Shown here: positions 18,180 through 26,392 of the stretch, in pieces
Position numbering within the stretch: the first letter of the stretch is position 1
Layout: every line of letters begins with the position of its first letter
NCBI GenBank assembly: GCA_965207995.1
Contig: CBDBNG010000001.1
Span: 558,001-622,000, forward strand
Length of the DNA stretch: 64,000 bases
Direction: 5' to 3'
Origin: DAOUKH01 sp965207995
Lineage (GTDB): Bacteria > Chloroflexota > Dehalococcoidia > SHYB01
Program-made: the position numbers and the translations under genes
Notes under the pieces: model-generated
Database searches by the model: none
Seen by the model: the letters and a program-made list of their open reading frames with translations, nothing else
What the model was told of the DNA's origin: nothing

Positions 18180-18282
18180 CGCTTCGGAGAGCGGCAACGT
18201 AAGCTAGCCCCCAAAGAGCCCCAGAACACGGAACGCCGGCGCAACGCGCCGCCGGCTTGGCTTTGGCAGGAAGGAGCACGGC

Positions 18283-19152
18283 ATGGCCCCGGGAATTAAC
18301 ATCGTTCGGCAATGGGAGCGGATGGTCGTACTGCGGTTCGGTAGGTACACAGAGATGCGGCATCCAGGAATCCGCTGGCTCTGGCCGTTCATCAACGCGG
18401 GCACCCGCAAGGTGGACCTCCGCGAGCGGTTCATCACCATCCCCAGTCAGACGGCTATTACCCGCGACAACGCCCCGATCGACATCGATTTCCTCATCTA
18501 TCTCCGCGTGATGGATACGTCGGCCGAGAAGTCGGTGATCGAAGTGCAGGACTTCATCGGCGCCGTGCAGGGCGTGGCGATCACGACCCTCCGCGCGGTC
18601 ATCGGCGACATCGCCCTTGACGACGTGCTCGCCAAGCGGGAGCAGATCAACGACACCCTCCGCGTCAAGCTCGACGAGATCACCGTCCGCTGGGGCGTCA
18701 AGGTCACCTCGGTGGAAATCCGCGAGATCACGCCGCCGCGTGACATTCAGGCGGCGATGAACCGGCAGATGTCCGCGGAGCGCGAGCGCCGCGCCGCCGT
18801 CATCGAGGCCGAAGGCTCACGCGTCGCCGCGGTCACCGTCGCCGAGGGCGAGAAGCAGGCCGCGATCCTCCGCGCCGAAGGCGACCGCCAGGCCCAGATC
18901 CTCCGCGCCGAGGCCCATCAACAGGCCCAGGTCCTCGAAGCCGACGGCTTCGCTCAGGCCCTCGACCGCATCTTCTCCGTCGCCCAAACCGTCGACGGCA
19001 AGACGATGGGCCTCCAGTACCTCGAGACCCTCAAGAGCCTCGGCGACAGCCCCTCCACAAAGTTCATCTTCCCCATGGAGTTCACGAACCTCATGGCGTC
19101 GGTGCGCGGCATGTTCCCAGGCGCGAGCGGCGGCGACAAGGACGGCTCCTAG
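18283..19152 (+). CDS. SPFH/Band 7 family protein (slipin)
   Basis: Stomatin-like membrane organiser that oligomerises in lipid microdomains. 289 aa. The SPFH domain covers about 15-190 (GRYTEMRHPGIRWLWPFI, VDLRERFITIPSQTAITRDN, WGVKVTSVEIREITPPRDI); a long Ala/Glu/Gln coiled coil follows (RAEGDRQAQILRAEAHQQ). Compared with typical slipins the N-terminal hydrophobic hairpin is missing or very short, so it may bind membranes through NfeD. AAGGAG ribosome site. Operon partner of NfeD. Confidence 0.93.
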   Translation: MAPGINIVRQWERMVVLRFGRYTEMRHPGIRWLWPFINAGTRKVDLRERFITIPSQTAITRDNAPIDIDFLIYLRVMDTSAEKSVIEVQDFIGAVQGVAITTLRAVIGDIALDDVLAKREQINDTLRVKLDEITVRWGVKVTSVEIREITPPRDIQAAMNRQMSAERERRAAVIEAEGSRVAAVTVAEGEKQAAILRAEGDRQAQILRAEAHQQAQVLEADGFAQALDRIFSVAQTVDGKTMGLQYLETLKSLGDSPSTKFIFPMEFTNLMASVRGMFPGASGGDKDGS

Positions 19153-19556
19153 GCCTCGCGACCGCCACCCCACGCCTCTGCCTCTCTGGAGACCTTTGCG
19201 TAGCCCCCAACGACGCCGGCGGATCATCCATGTAGGGGCAACCCTCGTGGTTGCCCTGGGCTCCAGGCGGGGTCTCCTCCCCTGTAGGGACGCGTCGCGA
19301 CTCGCCCATCCCCCCGTCCCGCCCCTTCTGAAGAACGCCTTAAACCTCTCCCCCTCTGGGGGAGATTGAGAGAGGGCGCGCGCCGTCAGGCGCGCGAGCG
19401 CCCCGCAGGGCGCTGCTCTTCACGCGGCCCTGAGTAACGCAAACGTCTCCTTTGGGAGAGACTGAGAGAGGGCCGGGGTGGGGTGGTCCCGCCTCTTCTC
19501 CCCCAGGAGAAGATCAAGAGAAGGCGCGCGAGCCCCGGACGGGGGAGAGCCCGGAG
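19153..19556. repeat. Intergenic region of mixed palindromic repeats
   Basis: No gene is seen in these 404 bases. They hold a CTGGAGACCTTTGC module (about 19188-19201), a GTAGGGGCAACCCTCGTGGTTGCCC-type palindrome (about 19231-19257), a GTAGGGACGCGTCGCGAC module (about 19282-19300), and two copies of the CTCCCCCTCTGGGGGAG/GAGAGAGGGC hairpin family (about 19344-19421 and 19446-19490). The same modules recur at 25.6, 27.7, 28.6, 29.3, 30.36, 39.1, 46.0 and 47.9 kb. Confidence 0.8.
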
Positions 19557-20996
19557 CTACATCAGCCCGACCCGCACGTTGCGGAAGCGCGCGGGAGCCG
19601 CGCCGTGGCCGACGTGGCCCACCTGTTCGGGCTGGCCTTTGCCGCAGTTCGGCACGCCCCAGACCATCCACGAGTCGCCGCCACACACCGCGTCGCATGA
19701 GCCCCAGAACTGAGGGGTCGTACCGGTGTAGGTGGGATTCTTCAACATTCGTCCCAGCTTGCCGCCTTTGATCTCCCAGGCGATTTCCGTCCCGAACTGG
19801 AAGTTGAGCCGCCTATCGTCGATGCTCCAACTGCGGTTCGTCTGCATATAGACCCCGTCGGCGGTGTCGGCGATCAGATCGTCGAGGGACCACTCGCCCG
19901 GCTCCAAGTTCACATTGGTCATGCGGATGAGCGGGATGCGGTCCCAGCCGCTGGCGCGGGCGGCCCCGTTACTCCGGCCGCCGAACTTCGCGGCGGTCTC
20001 CCGCGAGGTCAGATAGCCGACGAAGACGCCGTGGTCGACGACGGCGGCTCGCTGTGCGGGAACGCCCTCGTCGTCGTAGCCAAACGTACCCAGCCCGCCG
20101 GGGATCGTGGCGTCGATGGTGATGTTGACCGCGTCGGAGCCATAGCGGAACGAGCCCAGCTTGTCGGTGGTGAGGAAGCTCGTGCCGGCGAAGGCCGCTT
20201 CGGTACCGAACACACGGTCGAGCTCAACAGGATGCCCGCAGGACTCGTGGACCTGCAGTCCCGTCTGCGAGCCGTCCAAAATCACAGTCATCTCTCCGGA
20301 GGGGCACTGGTCAGCCTGGAGCAACGCCGCGGCCTCCTCGCCGATGCGTGCGGCGTTTCCCGGCAGGTCGAAGCGCTCGACGAACTCCCAGCCCTCGGTG
20401 CCCATGTGCCGCCCCACGCTGTTCGGGTAGCTGCGGTTCTGCACCTCGCCGCCACCCACGGCGGTGGCCTCCATCAGGCAGCCCGTCTCGACGAGGTCCT
20501 GCTCGATGAAGCTTCCCTCCGTGCTGGCGAAGAGTTTCCGGATGCGGCCGATCTCCGTCGACGCCGACGCGACCGCGATCCCCTTGACCCGGCGCATCTC
20601 CTCCGACGCCCGTGTCAGCAGCGCAACCTTCTCCGAGAGATCGACGGCGAACGGGTCGCGCAGCACCGGCGTGGCGTACGACGCCGTGACCGGAGCGGGC
20701 TCGCCGATGTCGACGGGGGCGCGGAGGGCGGTGGAGGACGCCTTGGCAAGGCGGACCGCCGCTGCGGCCGCCATGTCGATATCGGGCGCGCCGAGCCGCG
20801 ACGAGGCGGCGAAGCCCCAGCCGCCGTCGGCGATGACCCTCACGCCGATGCCCCTGCTGGTATCCGACGTCACCGCCTCGACGCGGCCGTCCTTCACCAG
20901 CACGATCTGGCGCTCCTCGTCGACGAAGCGCGCGTCGGCGTACGAAGCGCCGCGCAGCCGCGCCGTATCGAGCGCCCGCAGCAACAGGTCCTTCAT
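19557..20996 (-). CDS. tldD: TldD family metalloprotease
   Basis: 479 aa, normal TldD length. It carries the TldD zinc motif HESCGHPVELDR (H250, E251, H255) and a C-terminal Cys ligand in VPNCGKG. In characterised systems TldD works with the inactive partner TldE (PmbA) on peptides; no TldE gene is next to it here, so the partner would be elsewhere or it acts alone. Its start overlaps the stop of the DUF488 gene by 4 bp. Confidence 0.93.
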   Translation of the reverse strand: MKDLLLRALDTARLRGASYADARFVDEERQIVLVKDGRVEAVTSDTSRGIGVRVIADGGWGFAASSRLGAPDIDMAAAAAVRLAKASSTALRAPVDIGEPAPVTASYATPVLRDPFAVDLSEKVALLTRASEEMRRVKGIAVASASTEIGRIRKLFASTEGSFIEQDLVETGCLMEATAVGGGEVQNRSYPNSVGRHMGTEGWEFVERFDLPGNAARIGEEAAALLQADQCPSGEMTVILDGSQTGLQVHESCGHPVELDRVFGTEAAFAGTSFLTTDKLGSFRYGSDAVNITIDATIPGGLGTFGYDDEGVPAQRAAVVDHGVFVGYLTSRETAAKFGGRSNGAARASGWDRIPLIRMTNVNLEPGEWSLDDLIADTADGVYMQTNRSWSIDDRRLNFQFGTEIAWEIKGGKLGRMLKNPTYTGTTPQFWGSCDAVCGGDSWMVWGVPNCGKGQPEQVGHVGHGAAPARFRNVRVGLM

Positions 20997-21541
20997 CGAC
21001 GCGCCCCGGTGTTCGCATCAGGGCCAACGGGCGCGTCAAACAGCCGTAGCTGGCCGGCGCTCGCCCCGGCCGGCGCCTCAAGGTCGCCCTCCGCCTGCGC
21101 CGAGCCGTCCGCCCGCAGGTGCAGGGTCTCGATGCTCCGCTCCTGCAACGCTCGGCCCACGAGCAGGCGCCGGTGGCACGACACGGGGTTCTCCTCGCTG
21201 CACATGATCGCCACCCGCGACTGCCGGAGGCGCGCCTCCAAGCGTTCAAGACCGTCGCGGAAGCGCTGGCTCAGCGCCAGCTTCGGGTACAGGACGCGCC
21301 CCGCGGCGTCGTAGAACTCGGCCTCCTTAGGCCGGCCGCCAAGCTCCGCGCCCATGACCAAATAGTCGATGCCGTTGGCGTCCAGCGCGGAAGCGAGAGA
21401 CTTACGGTTGAACTGCGGCGCGTAGCGCGACGCAGGGTACGAGCGGACGTCCGCGACGAGTTCGATCTCATGGGCAGTGAGCACGCCAAGGAAATCGGTG
21501 AACGCACGGTTGGAATGCCCTATGGTGAAAACGCTCGCCAT
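20993..21541 (-). CDS. DUF488 family protein
   Basis: 182 aa. Family signatures are FTIGHSNRAFTDFLGVL at the N-terminus, VADVRSYPASRYAPQFN, and MCSEENPVSCHRRLLVGRAL with the conserved CxE...CHR. Function unknown; often called a DNA-repair or stress-related protein without proof. The C-terminal 40 residues are low-complexity. Translationally coupled to tldD. Confidence 0.9.
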   Translation of the reverse strand: MASVFTIGHSNRAFTDFLGVLTAHEIELVADVRSYPASRYAPQFNRKSLASALDANGIDYLVMGAELGGRPKEAEFYDAAGRVLYPKLALSQRFRDGLERLEARLRQSRVAIMCSEENPVSCHRRLLVGRALQERSIETLHLRADGSAQAEGDLEAPAGASAGQLRLFDAPVGPDANTGARR

Positions 21542-21593
21542 AGCGTCCGCCGATTATACGCGCCGTCCCCGGCTAGTCCCCTTTGCCGACGGC

Positions 21594-21938
21594 TTAGGGA
21601 AGCAGGCGCAACTTCGGCGCGAGCCTCGCACCCGGCGGGGCGCCTTGAAAGGCGCGCACATCGTCGAGCAGGCGGGCCACGTCGACCCCCAAACGCGAGG
21701 GCGCGAGCGGAGTGAGCCGCCCCACGCCCTTGGCCAACATCGACGCGGATCCCTTGCGGTTCCCCCGCGCCTCGTGGTGCAGCCCGACGGCCACCTGGAG
21801 CACGCCCTGGTAGAGCTCGCGGTCGAGCCCGTCGGCGGCGAGCCACAGCCGCTCCAGCACCTCGTGCGCCTCGAAGTAGCGGCCCGCGTTGAAGAGCTCG
21901 ACGGCCTCGGCTAGGCCTTCCTCCCCGGCCTCCGCCAT
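21594..21938 (-). CDS. DUF309 family protein
   Basis: 114 aa helical protein. The family motif is FNAGRYFEAHEVLERLWLAADG, followed by LYQGVLQVAVGLHHEARGNRKGS. DUF309 proteins have a conserved acidic/His patch and no proven role. It sits between the ArsC-like TGA gene (14 bp upstream) and DUF488, all on the minus strand. Confidence 0.9.
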   Translation of the reverse strand: MAEAGEEGLAEAVELFNAGRYFEAHEVLERLWLAADGLDRELYQGVLQVAVGLHHEARGNRKGSASMLAKGVGRLTPLAPSRLGVDVARLLDDVRAFQGAPPGARLAPKLRLLP

Positions 21939-21952
21939 CGGCCCGCACCCGG

Positions 21953-22297
21953 CTAGCCGAACAGCTCGGCCAGACGGTCCTTATCGGAGCCGAAGACGAT
22001 TTCCCCGTCGATCTCGTAGATCGGCCTCCGGAGGATGCTCGGCTCCTTGGCGATGAGGTCGAGCGCCTGCTCCGAGGAGAGCGACGAGCCGTCCACGCCC
22101 AGCTTGCGGAACGACGGCTTGCGCGTATCGATGAGCGAGGCAGGGTCGCCGTTGGAGAGCCGCAGGACCTCGTCGCGGCTCAGCGGCTCCTTCGCGAACT
22201 CGCGGGCGGTGAACTCGATTCCCTTTTCCGAAAGCGACGCTTTCGCCTTGCGGCAAGAGGTTCAGGTCGCCTTCCAGTAGAACGTGACGTTCGCCAT
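21953..22297 (-). CDS. ArsC/Spx-family thioredoxin-fold protein with in-frame TGA (predicted selenoprotein)
   Basis: 114 aa if TGA at 22264-22262 is read as selenocysteine (U12). Reading starts MANVTFYWKAT, then TGA, then TSCRKAKASLSEKG, giving U12-T-S-C15. ArsC/Spx relatives have CxxC(R) exactly here. Downstream the frame remains family-like (DTRKPSFRKLGVD, LIAKEPSILRRPIYEIDGEIVFG, ending DRLAELFG), showing that the TGA is not the true end. GAGAGGAGCG precedes ATG 22297. A hairpin with a 3-nt GUC loop sits 23 nt after the TGA (separate entry). Known family roles are arsenate reduction or thiol redox; which one applies is unknown. A sequencing error is unlikely because two further genes show the same pattern. 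Confidence 0.88.
22229..22245 (-). promoter_or_regulatory. Candidate bacterial SECIS hairpin in the ArsC-like gene
   Basis: On the minus strand a perfect 7-bp stem CGAAAGC/GCTTTCG closes a GTC loop. The loop begins 24 nt after the TGA and has G as its first base; both agree with published bacterial SECIS rules (loop 16-37 nt after UGA, early G). It overlaps codons 18-23. Confidence 0.75.
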
Positions 22298-22336
22298 CGA
22301 TCGCTCCTCTCCGTCTCTTACTTGCCCTTCGTGCGG

Positions 22337-23035
22337 TCAGTCGCCCAGCGCGTCGAGGGCCTCGTCGATGCCCATCGAGACGCCCGTGAAGATCGGCGTG
22401 TCCCGCACCGTGTACATGCTGCCCTGCGTCTCCCGCAGCTCCATGACCAGGTCGAGAAAGTCGCCGGGGTGGTCCGACTCAAAGGAGACCACGAAGTCCT
22501 GGTCGTCAAGGCCGAAGGAGTACGAGGTGTTGATCCGCACCCGCGGATACTTGTGTCCGACCTTGATGTGGGTATCCATCATGGCCTGGCGCTCTTCCAG
22601 CGGCAGAAGGTACCACTCGCGGCTCTTCACGAAGGGGTAGACGAAGAGGTACTTCGAGCCGATGGGCCGGATCTTCAGCCGCGTCCCCTCCTGGCCCTCG
22701 TGACTGTGGCGGTCAATGTACTGCGACTTCCGCGTCATCGCCAGGAAGGAATGCGGCATGGTGAGATAGCCGCCCATGCAAGTGGAATAAATGCGCGTCG
22801 AAAGCGTCTGCAAATCTTCGAGGTTGAGCGCGACCGTCCATAGGAAGAAGTCGGCGTCGGCGCGCGTGCCGGTGACCACGTAGGGCCGGATCATCATCCG
22901 GTCGGAAAGCTCGCCGACCACCGCGGCGACCTCGCGCCTGCCCTGCGCCTTCGATTCGGCGTCCAAACGCCGCCACTCCGGCGACACCTGGTAGAAGGTG
23001 TACTTCACGAATTGGCGTCCGTCTTCAGCCGGCAA
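22337..23035 (-). CDS. Chlorite dismutase family protein (HemQ/coproheme decarboxylase-like)
   Basis: 232 aa heme-binding dimeric alpha/beta-barrel protein. Conserved landmarks are FLWTVALNLEDLQTL, SQYIDRH, and GSKYLFVYPFVKSREWYLLPLEERQAMMDTH followed by GHKYPRVRINTSYSFGLDDQDFVVSFESDHPGDF split over two strands. The proximal heme His is probably H156 in DTHIKVGHKYP. The distal chlorite-dismutase arginine is not obvious, so coproheme decarboxylation or a related role is likelier than chlorite breakdown. TTG 23035 follows GGGGGAC at 5 nt; an in-frame ATG at 23080 lacks a ribosome site. Confidence 0.88.
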   Translation of the reverse strand: MPAEDGRQFVKYTFYQVSPEWRRLDAESKAQGRREVAAVVGELSDRMMIRPYVVTGTRADADFFLWTVALNLEDLQTLSTRIYSTCMGGYLTMPHSFLAMTRKSQYIDRHSHEGQEGTRLKIRPIGSKYLFVYPFVKSREWYLLPLEERQAMMDTHIKVGHKYPRVRINTSYSFGLDDQDFVVSFESDHPGDFLDLVMELRETQGSMYTVRDTPIFTGVSMGIDEALDALGD

Positions 23036-23128
23036 TCGAGTCCCCCAAAGATCCGCGTTAGAGCCGCACCATGCTAGCAACGGCTTCAGGGAGCGTCAAC
23101 GAACCGCGCAGCGGGGCAGTGTTCGAGA

Positions 23129-23446
23129 CTACCCCGGCACATGAGCCGTCACCGTCTCCAGCCTCTGAGAGAGGCGGTCCTCAGCGACGTCCAGGTCATA
23201 CTGGCTTTGCAAGCCCATCCAGAATTCGGCGGAATTTCCGAAGAACCGCGACAGCAGCAAGGCCGTCTCGGCGGTAATCGCCCGCTCCCCGTGGACGATG
23301 GCATGAATCCGGCGGGCGTCCACGCCGATCGCCTTAGCCAATCGGTACTGGGTCACCCCCATGGGAAGAAGGAACTCCTCATTGAGCACCTCCCCCGGGT
23401 GAATGGGTGGGAGCCTCTGTAATCCTTCGGCTGTCTTGGTGGTCAT
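23129..23446 (-). CDS. higA: HigA family antitoxin
   Basis: 105 aa XRE-type helix-turn-helix protein. HPGEVLNEEFLLPMGVTQYRLAKAIGVDARRI is the HigA hallmark, followed by FGNSAEFWMGLQSQYDLDVAED. It neutralises HigB and represses the operon. It follows higB by 12 bp, the usual inverted (toxin first) order. Confidence 0.94.
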   Translation of the reverse strand: MTTKTAEGLQRLPPIHPGEVLNEEFLLPMGVTQYRLAKAIGVDARRIHAIVHGERAITAETALLLSRFFGNSAEFWMGLQSQYDLDVAEDRLSQRLETVTAHVPG

Positions 23447-23458
23447 GGCCGCCCCTTT

Positions 23459-23740
23459 TCAGTGGTAGTCCACAATCTCGACCTGATGGGCGTCGCCTTC
23501 GCTCCACACGAAGCAAATACGCCACTGATCGTTGATTCGAACACTATGTTGCCCGTTACGGCTTCCCGCTAGTGCCTCCAATCGGTTCCCTGGGGGCACG
23601 CGCAAGTCATTCAAGCTTTGGGCGTTGTTCAGGATCATCAGTTTTCTCTGCGCACGACGCTGGAGGCTTTCAGAGAACTTGCCGACACGCCGCCGCTCGG
23701 CTACTGCTCGCGTCGCTCGGTTTCCATAGCTCCGAATCAC
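23459..23740 (-). CDS. higB: HigB family (RelE-type) toxin
   Basis: 93 aa ribosome-dependent mRNA interferase. GTG 23740 (IRSYGNRATRAVAE) is the natural start; the in-frame ATG at 23776 is upstream of the family N-terminus. Key stretches are LRVPPGNRLEALAGSRNGQHSVRINDQWRICF with the conserved NxQWRI strand, then VEIVDYH. Second toxin-antitoxin pair in the window after hicAB. Confidence 0.93.
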   Translation of the reverse strand: MIRSYGNRATRAVAERRRVGKFSESLQRRAQRKLMILNNAQSLNDLRVPPGNRLEALAGSRNGQHSVRINDQWRICFVWSEGDAHQVEIVDYH

Positions 23741-23851
23741 AGGTGCAATAATAGCGCATCGCACTAATAGCGGCAAGCACTAACACCGAGAGCGCGGACG
23801 CACGGCGTAGTACGCTATTGCGCGACGAACGGCGGCGAAAGGAGGGCGCGT

Positions 23852-24790
23852 TTGCGTTACCGCAAAGCGTTGGTCACCGGCGGGGCCGGGTTCATCGGCT
23901 CGCACATGGTCGAGCGGCTGCTCGCCGACGGCGTCGACGTGTCGAGCGTCGACGATCTGTCCACAGGCCGAACGGCCAACATGCTCCCGGGCGCGGTCTA
24001 CCACGAGATGGACCTGCGGTCGGACGGCCTCCCCGCCCTGATCGCCGCCGAGCGGCCCGAGGTCGTCTTCCACATGGCCGCCCAGTCGAGTGTCTCGCGA
24101 TCCATGCGCGAGCCCGGCGAAGACGCCGCGGTCAACGTTGGCGGCTCGATCAACCTTCTGGAAGCCTGCCGGCTGGCGGGCGTCGATTGGCTCGTCTACA
24201 GCTCGACCGGCGGCGCGCTCTACGGCGAGCCGGAGCGTCTCCCCTGCGGCGAAGACCACCCCGTCCGGCCCCTCTCCCCCTACGGCGCGAGCAAGTATGC
24301 CTTCGAGACGTACCTGGAGTGTTACCGGCAGGTCTACGGACTCAGGAGCTCGGTGCTGCGGTACGGCAACGTCTACGGCCCCCGCCAGGACCCCCACGGC
24401 GAGGCCGGCGTCGTCGCCATCTTCACCCTCAAGCTGCTCGCCGGCGAGCGCCCCGTCGTCTTCGGCGACGGCCTCCAAGAGCGCGACTTCGTCTACGTGA
24501 GCGACGTCATCGAAGCCAACGTCGCCGCCGTCGAGCGGGAGGCGCAGGACACGTTCAACATCGGCGCCGGAGCGCCGACCAACGTGAACGCGATCTACGA
24601 ACGCCTTGCCCGCCTGACCGGGTTCGACGGTCCCGCGGAGTACGCCGCGGCCCGCCCCGGCGACGTCTACAAGATCTACCTCGACGCATCCAAGGCGCGG
24701 CGCCTGCTCGGCTGGTCGGCGGCGACGGACCTCGACGAGGGCCTGCGGCGCGTCGTCGAGCATGCGCGCTCGGAGGCGCCGGAAGCGTAG
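23852..24790 (+). CDS. NAD-dependent epimerase/dehydratase (GalE-like extended SDR)
   Basis: Nucleotide-sugar epimerase or dehydratase. 312 aa, TTG start with AAAGGAGGGCG before it. NAD motif GGAGFIGSHMVE at the N-terminus, VVFHMAAQSSVSRSM, catalytic YGASKYAFE (Tyr/Lys), and FGDGLQERDFVYVSDVIEAN. Length and motifs fit UDP-glucose 4-epimerase or a close relative; no sugar gene cluster surrounds it. Confidence 0.92.
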   Translation: MRYRKALVTGGAGFIGSHMVERLLADGVDVSSVDDLSTGRTANMLPGAVYHEMDLRSDGLPALIAAERPEVVFHMAAQSSVSRSMREPGEDAAVNVGGSINLLEACRLAGVDWLVYSSTGGALYGEPERLPCGEDHPVRPLSPYGASKYAFETYLECYRQVYGLRSSVLRYGNVYGPRQDPHGEAGVVAIFTLKLLAGERPVVFGDGLQERDFVYVSDVIEANVAAVEREAQDTFNIGAGAPTNVNAIYERLARLTGFDGPAEYAAARPGDVYKIYLDASKARRLLGWSAATDLDEGLRRVVEHARSEAPEA

Positions 24791-24869
24791 GGGTGTTAAG
24801 GCAACCCGTCCGGCGCGCCACACCTAGGCGCGCCGGACGGGGCACGGGAGAGGCGAAAGGAAGAGACGC

Positions 24870-25553
24870 CTAAGACATGGTCCACGAGGCGAGCGGCGTG
24901 ACGCCGGAGATGCGCCAGTAGAGATTGCCGTTGGTCTCGAGGTGGACCTCTTTCTGTTCGTGGACGCCGTTGGGGAGCTCGATCTCCACCACGAGCGACG
25001 CGCTATGGCAGCCAATGGCGGGAGTCTCGGCGCTGATAAGCTCGATGGCCTTGCCGAGGTCGGCGCTCGCGATGGGCAGGAACTCCTCGGTTACCACGGT
25101 CTCCAGACCTTCGGCGGAGTTCTCTTCCAGGAAGCGCAGGTATTCGCGTACGGTGCTCTGGATCACTTCGGGGCGCTGGATCACCTGCGCCGCCGACCCG
25201 CCGATGCCGCCGAGGTCGGAGCGTTCACTCGATATCTCCACCTCGCCGCGGACCAAGAGCGAAAAGATGTCGCCGCCCCGGTGGGTCACGCAGATGACCT
25301 CTTGCCCGTGCTCACGCAGGGCGCTGCGGAGGGCAAGCGCCACGTCGAGCGAGGAGACCCCGGTCGCGAGCTCGACGTCAATTCTTGCCGGCTGCTCCAG
25401 CACGATGACCCCGTCGGTTGTGGCCTGACCTTGCAGGCCGATCGCATAAATGTCGTCCACGGCGACGGCTGCCGATGACGAAGATGAACAGGCACTGACG
25501 ATCAAGGCCCCAAGCAGGCCCAGCGTGGCAATGCCCGGAAAACGGCGTTTCAC
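24870..25553 (-). CDS. Putative lipoprotein
   Basis: 227 aa. The GTG-started N-terminus is a lipoprotein signal: MKRRFPGIATLGLLGALIV followed by the lipobox SAC (Cys22), then a Ser-rich spacer. The mature part (VDDIYAIGLQGQATTDG..., LEENSAEGLETVVTEEFLPI, NGVHEQKEVHLETNGNLYWRI) has no recognised domain. It has its own good promoter and GAGGAGG ribosome site. Confidence 0.85.
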   Translation of the reverse strand: MKRRFPGIATLGLLGALIVSACSSSSSAAVAVDDIYAIGLQGQATTDGVIVLEQPARIDVELATGVSSLDVALALRSALREHGQEVICVTHRGGDIFSLLVRGEVEISSERSDLGGIGGSAAQVIQRPEVIQSTVREYLRFLEENSAEGLETVVTEEFLPIASADLGKAIELISAETPAIGCHSASLVVEIELPNGVHEQKEVHLETNGNLYWRISGVTPLASWTMS

Positions 25554-25578
25554 AACGACACCTCCTCACCCACATAAG

Positions 25579-25606
25579 ATTATACCAAGTATTAAACCAA
25601 GTTCAA
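25579..25606 (-). promoter_or_regulatory. Promoter of the lipoprotein gene
   Basis: Minus strand TTGAAC (25606-25601), 16-bp spacer, TATAAT (25584-25579), 26 bp before the GTG start at 25553. This is one of the best sigma-70-like matches in the window. Confidence 0.7.
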
Positions 25607-25619
25607 GATAACGGTTTGC

Positions 25620-25832
25620 CCCTCTCCCGCTGGAGACCTTTGCACAACTCCCGTCGATGGTTGGGAAATGGGCGGAGCGAGGCGCTTCTTCCCTCTCCCC
25701 CTCTGGAGACCTTTGCGCAACTCCCGCCGATGGTTGGGACGGGTGGAGCGGGGCGCTTCTTCCCTCTCCCCCTCTGGAGACCCTTGCGCAACTCCCGTCA
25801 ACGGTTGGGACGGGCGGAGCGCGGCGCTTCTT
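25620..25832. repeat. Three tandem copies of a 71-bp repeat
   Basis: Copies lie at 25620-25690 (slightly degenerate), 25691-25761 and 25762-25832. Each unit begins CCCTCTCCCCCTCTGG, contains GACCTTTGCGCAACTCCCG and ATGGTTGGGACGG, and ends GGCGCTTCTT. Isolated copies of the GGAGACCTTTGC part occur near 19190 and 27740. The tandem leads straight into a CTCCCCC/GGGGGAG hairpin repeat. Confidence 0.9.
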
Positions 25833-25916
25833 CCCTCTCCCCCTCTGGGGGAGATTTGAGAGAGGGCGCGCGCCGCCAGGCGCGCGAGCGCCCGCAGGGC
25901 GCTGCTCTTCACTTGG
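25833..25916. repeat. Composite triple-hairpin repeat (CTCCCCCTCTGGGGGAG family)
   Basis: Three hairpins follow each other: CTCCCCC-TCT-GGGGGAG, GCGCGCC-GCCA-GGCGCGC and AGCGCCC-GCA-GGGCGCT, ending GCTCTTCAC. Nearly the same 80 bp appear at 19344, 27844 and 45998, and inverted at 39080. No gene in 25554-25971 apart from the promoter and repeats. Confidence 0.85.
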
Positions 25917-25971
25917 CCTCGGTTGCCGGGCTCACCGGCGGACCCTAGAATCCCTCCCAGGGAGGCGGCTC

Positions 25972-26388
25972 GTGATCGTTACCAAACGGCTTCGGCTGGA
26001 GACACAAGGGAGCGGGCAGGTCATCCCGCTCAACGCCGCGGTCGTCGACGAGGCGCGCGGAGCGGGCGTCGCGGAGGGTGTGCTCACCGTCTTCGTGCAG
26101 GGCACGACGGCCGGCGTCGCCATCATGGAGTACGAGCCCGGCCTGGTGCTCGACCTCGACACCGCGATGGAGCGGCTCTGCCCCAGAGGTATCGAATACA
26201 AGCACGACACGCTCAACGCCGACGACAACGGGCACTCCCACACCCGCGCCACCCTCATCGGCCCCTCGCTCGTGGTGCCGATCGCCGGTCACAAGCCTCT
26301 GCTGGGCGTGTGGCAGGAGATCGTCTTGATCGACTTCGATTCCCGCCCCCGCGCCCGCGACCTCTTCCTTCAGTTCATGGGCGAATAG
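25972..26388 (+). CDS. YjbQ/UPF0047 family protein
   Basis: 138 aa, the standard size. GTG 25972 with GGGAGGCGG upstream (a longer open frame to 25657 only covers repeats). Conserved features are GQVIPLNAAVVDEAR, LTVFVQGTTAGVAIMEYEPGL, HDTLNADDNGHSHTRATLIGPSLVVPI and the C-terminal WQEIVLIDFDSRPRAR. Homologs have weak thiamine-phosphate-synthase activity; the real role is unsettled. Confidence 0.92.
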   Translation: MIVTKRLRLETQGSGQVIPLNAAVVDEARGAGVAEGVLTVFVQGTTAGVAIMEYEPGLVLDLDTAMERLCPRGIEYKHDTLNADDNGHSHTRATLIGPSLVVPIAGHKPLLGVWQEIVLIDFDSRPRARDLFLQFMGE

Positions 26389-26392
26389 ACGG

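Noticed and set aside
23780..24823. 347-aa minus-strand frame over the epimerase
   Set aside because: Plus strand encodes a canonical extended SDR; this frame is a GC-rich mirror.
25620..25832. CRISPR array
   Set aside because: Head-to-tail 71-bp units without unique spacers; no cas genes.
25657..26388. 243-aa version of the YjbQ gene
   Set aside because: The N-terminal extension translates repeat DNA; GTG 25972 has a good ribosome site and matches the family start.
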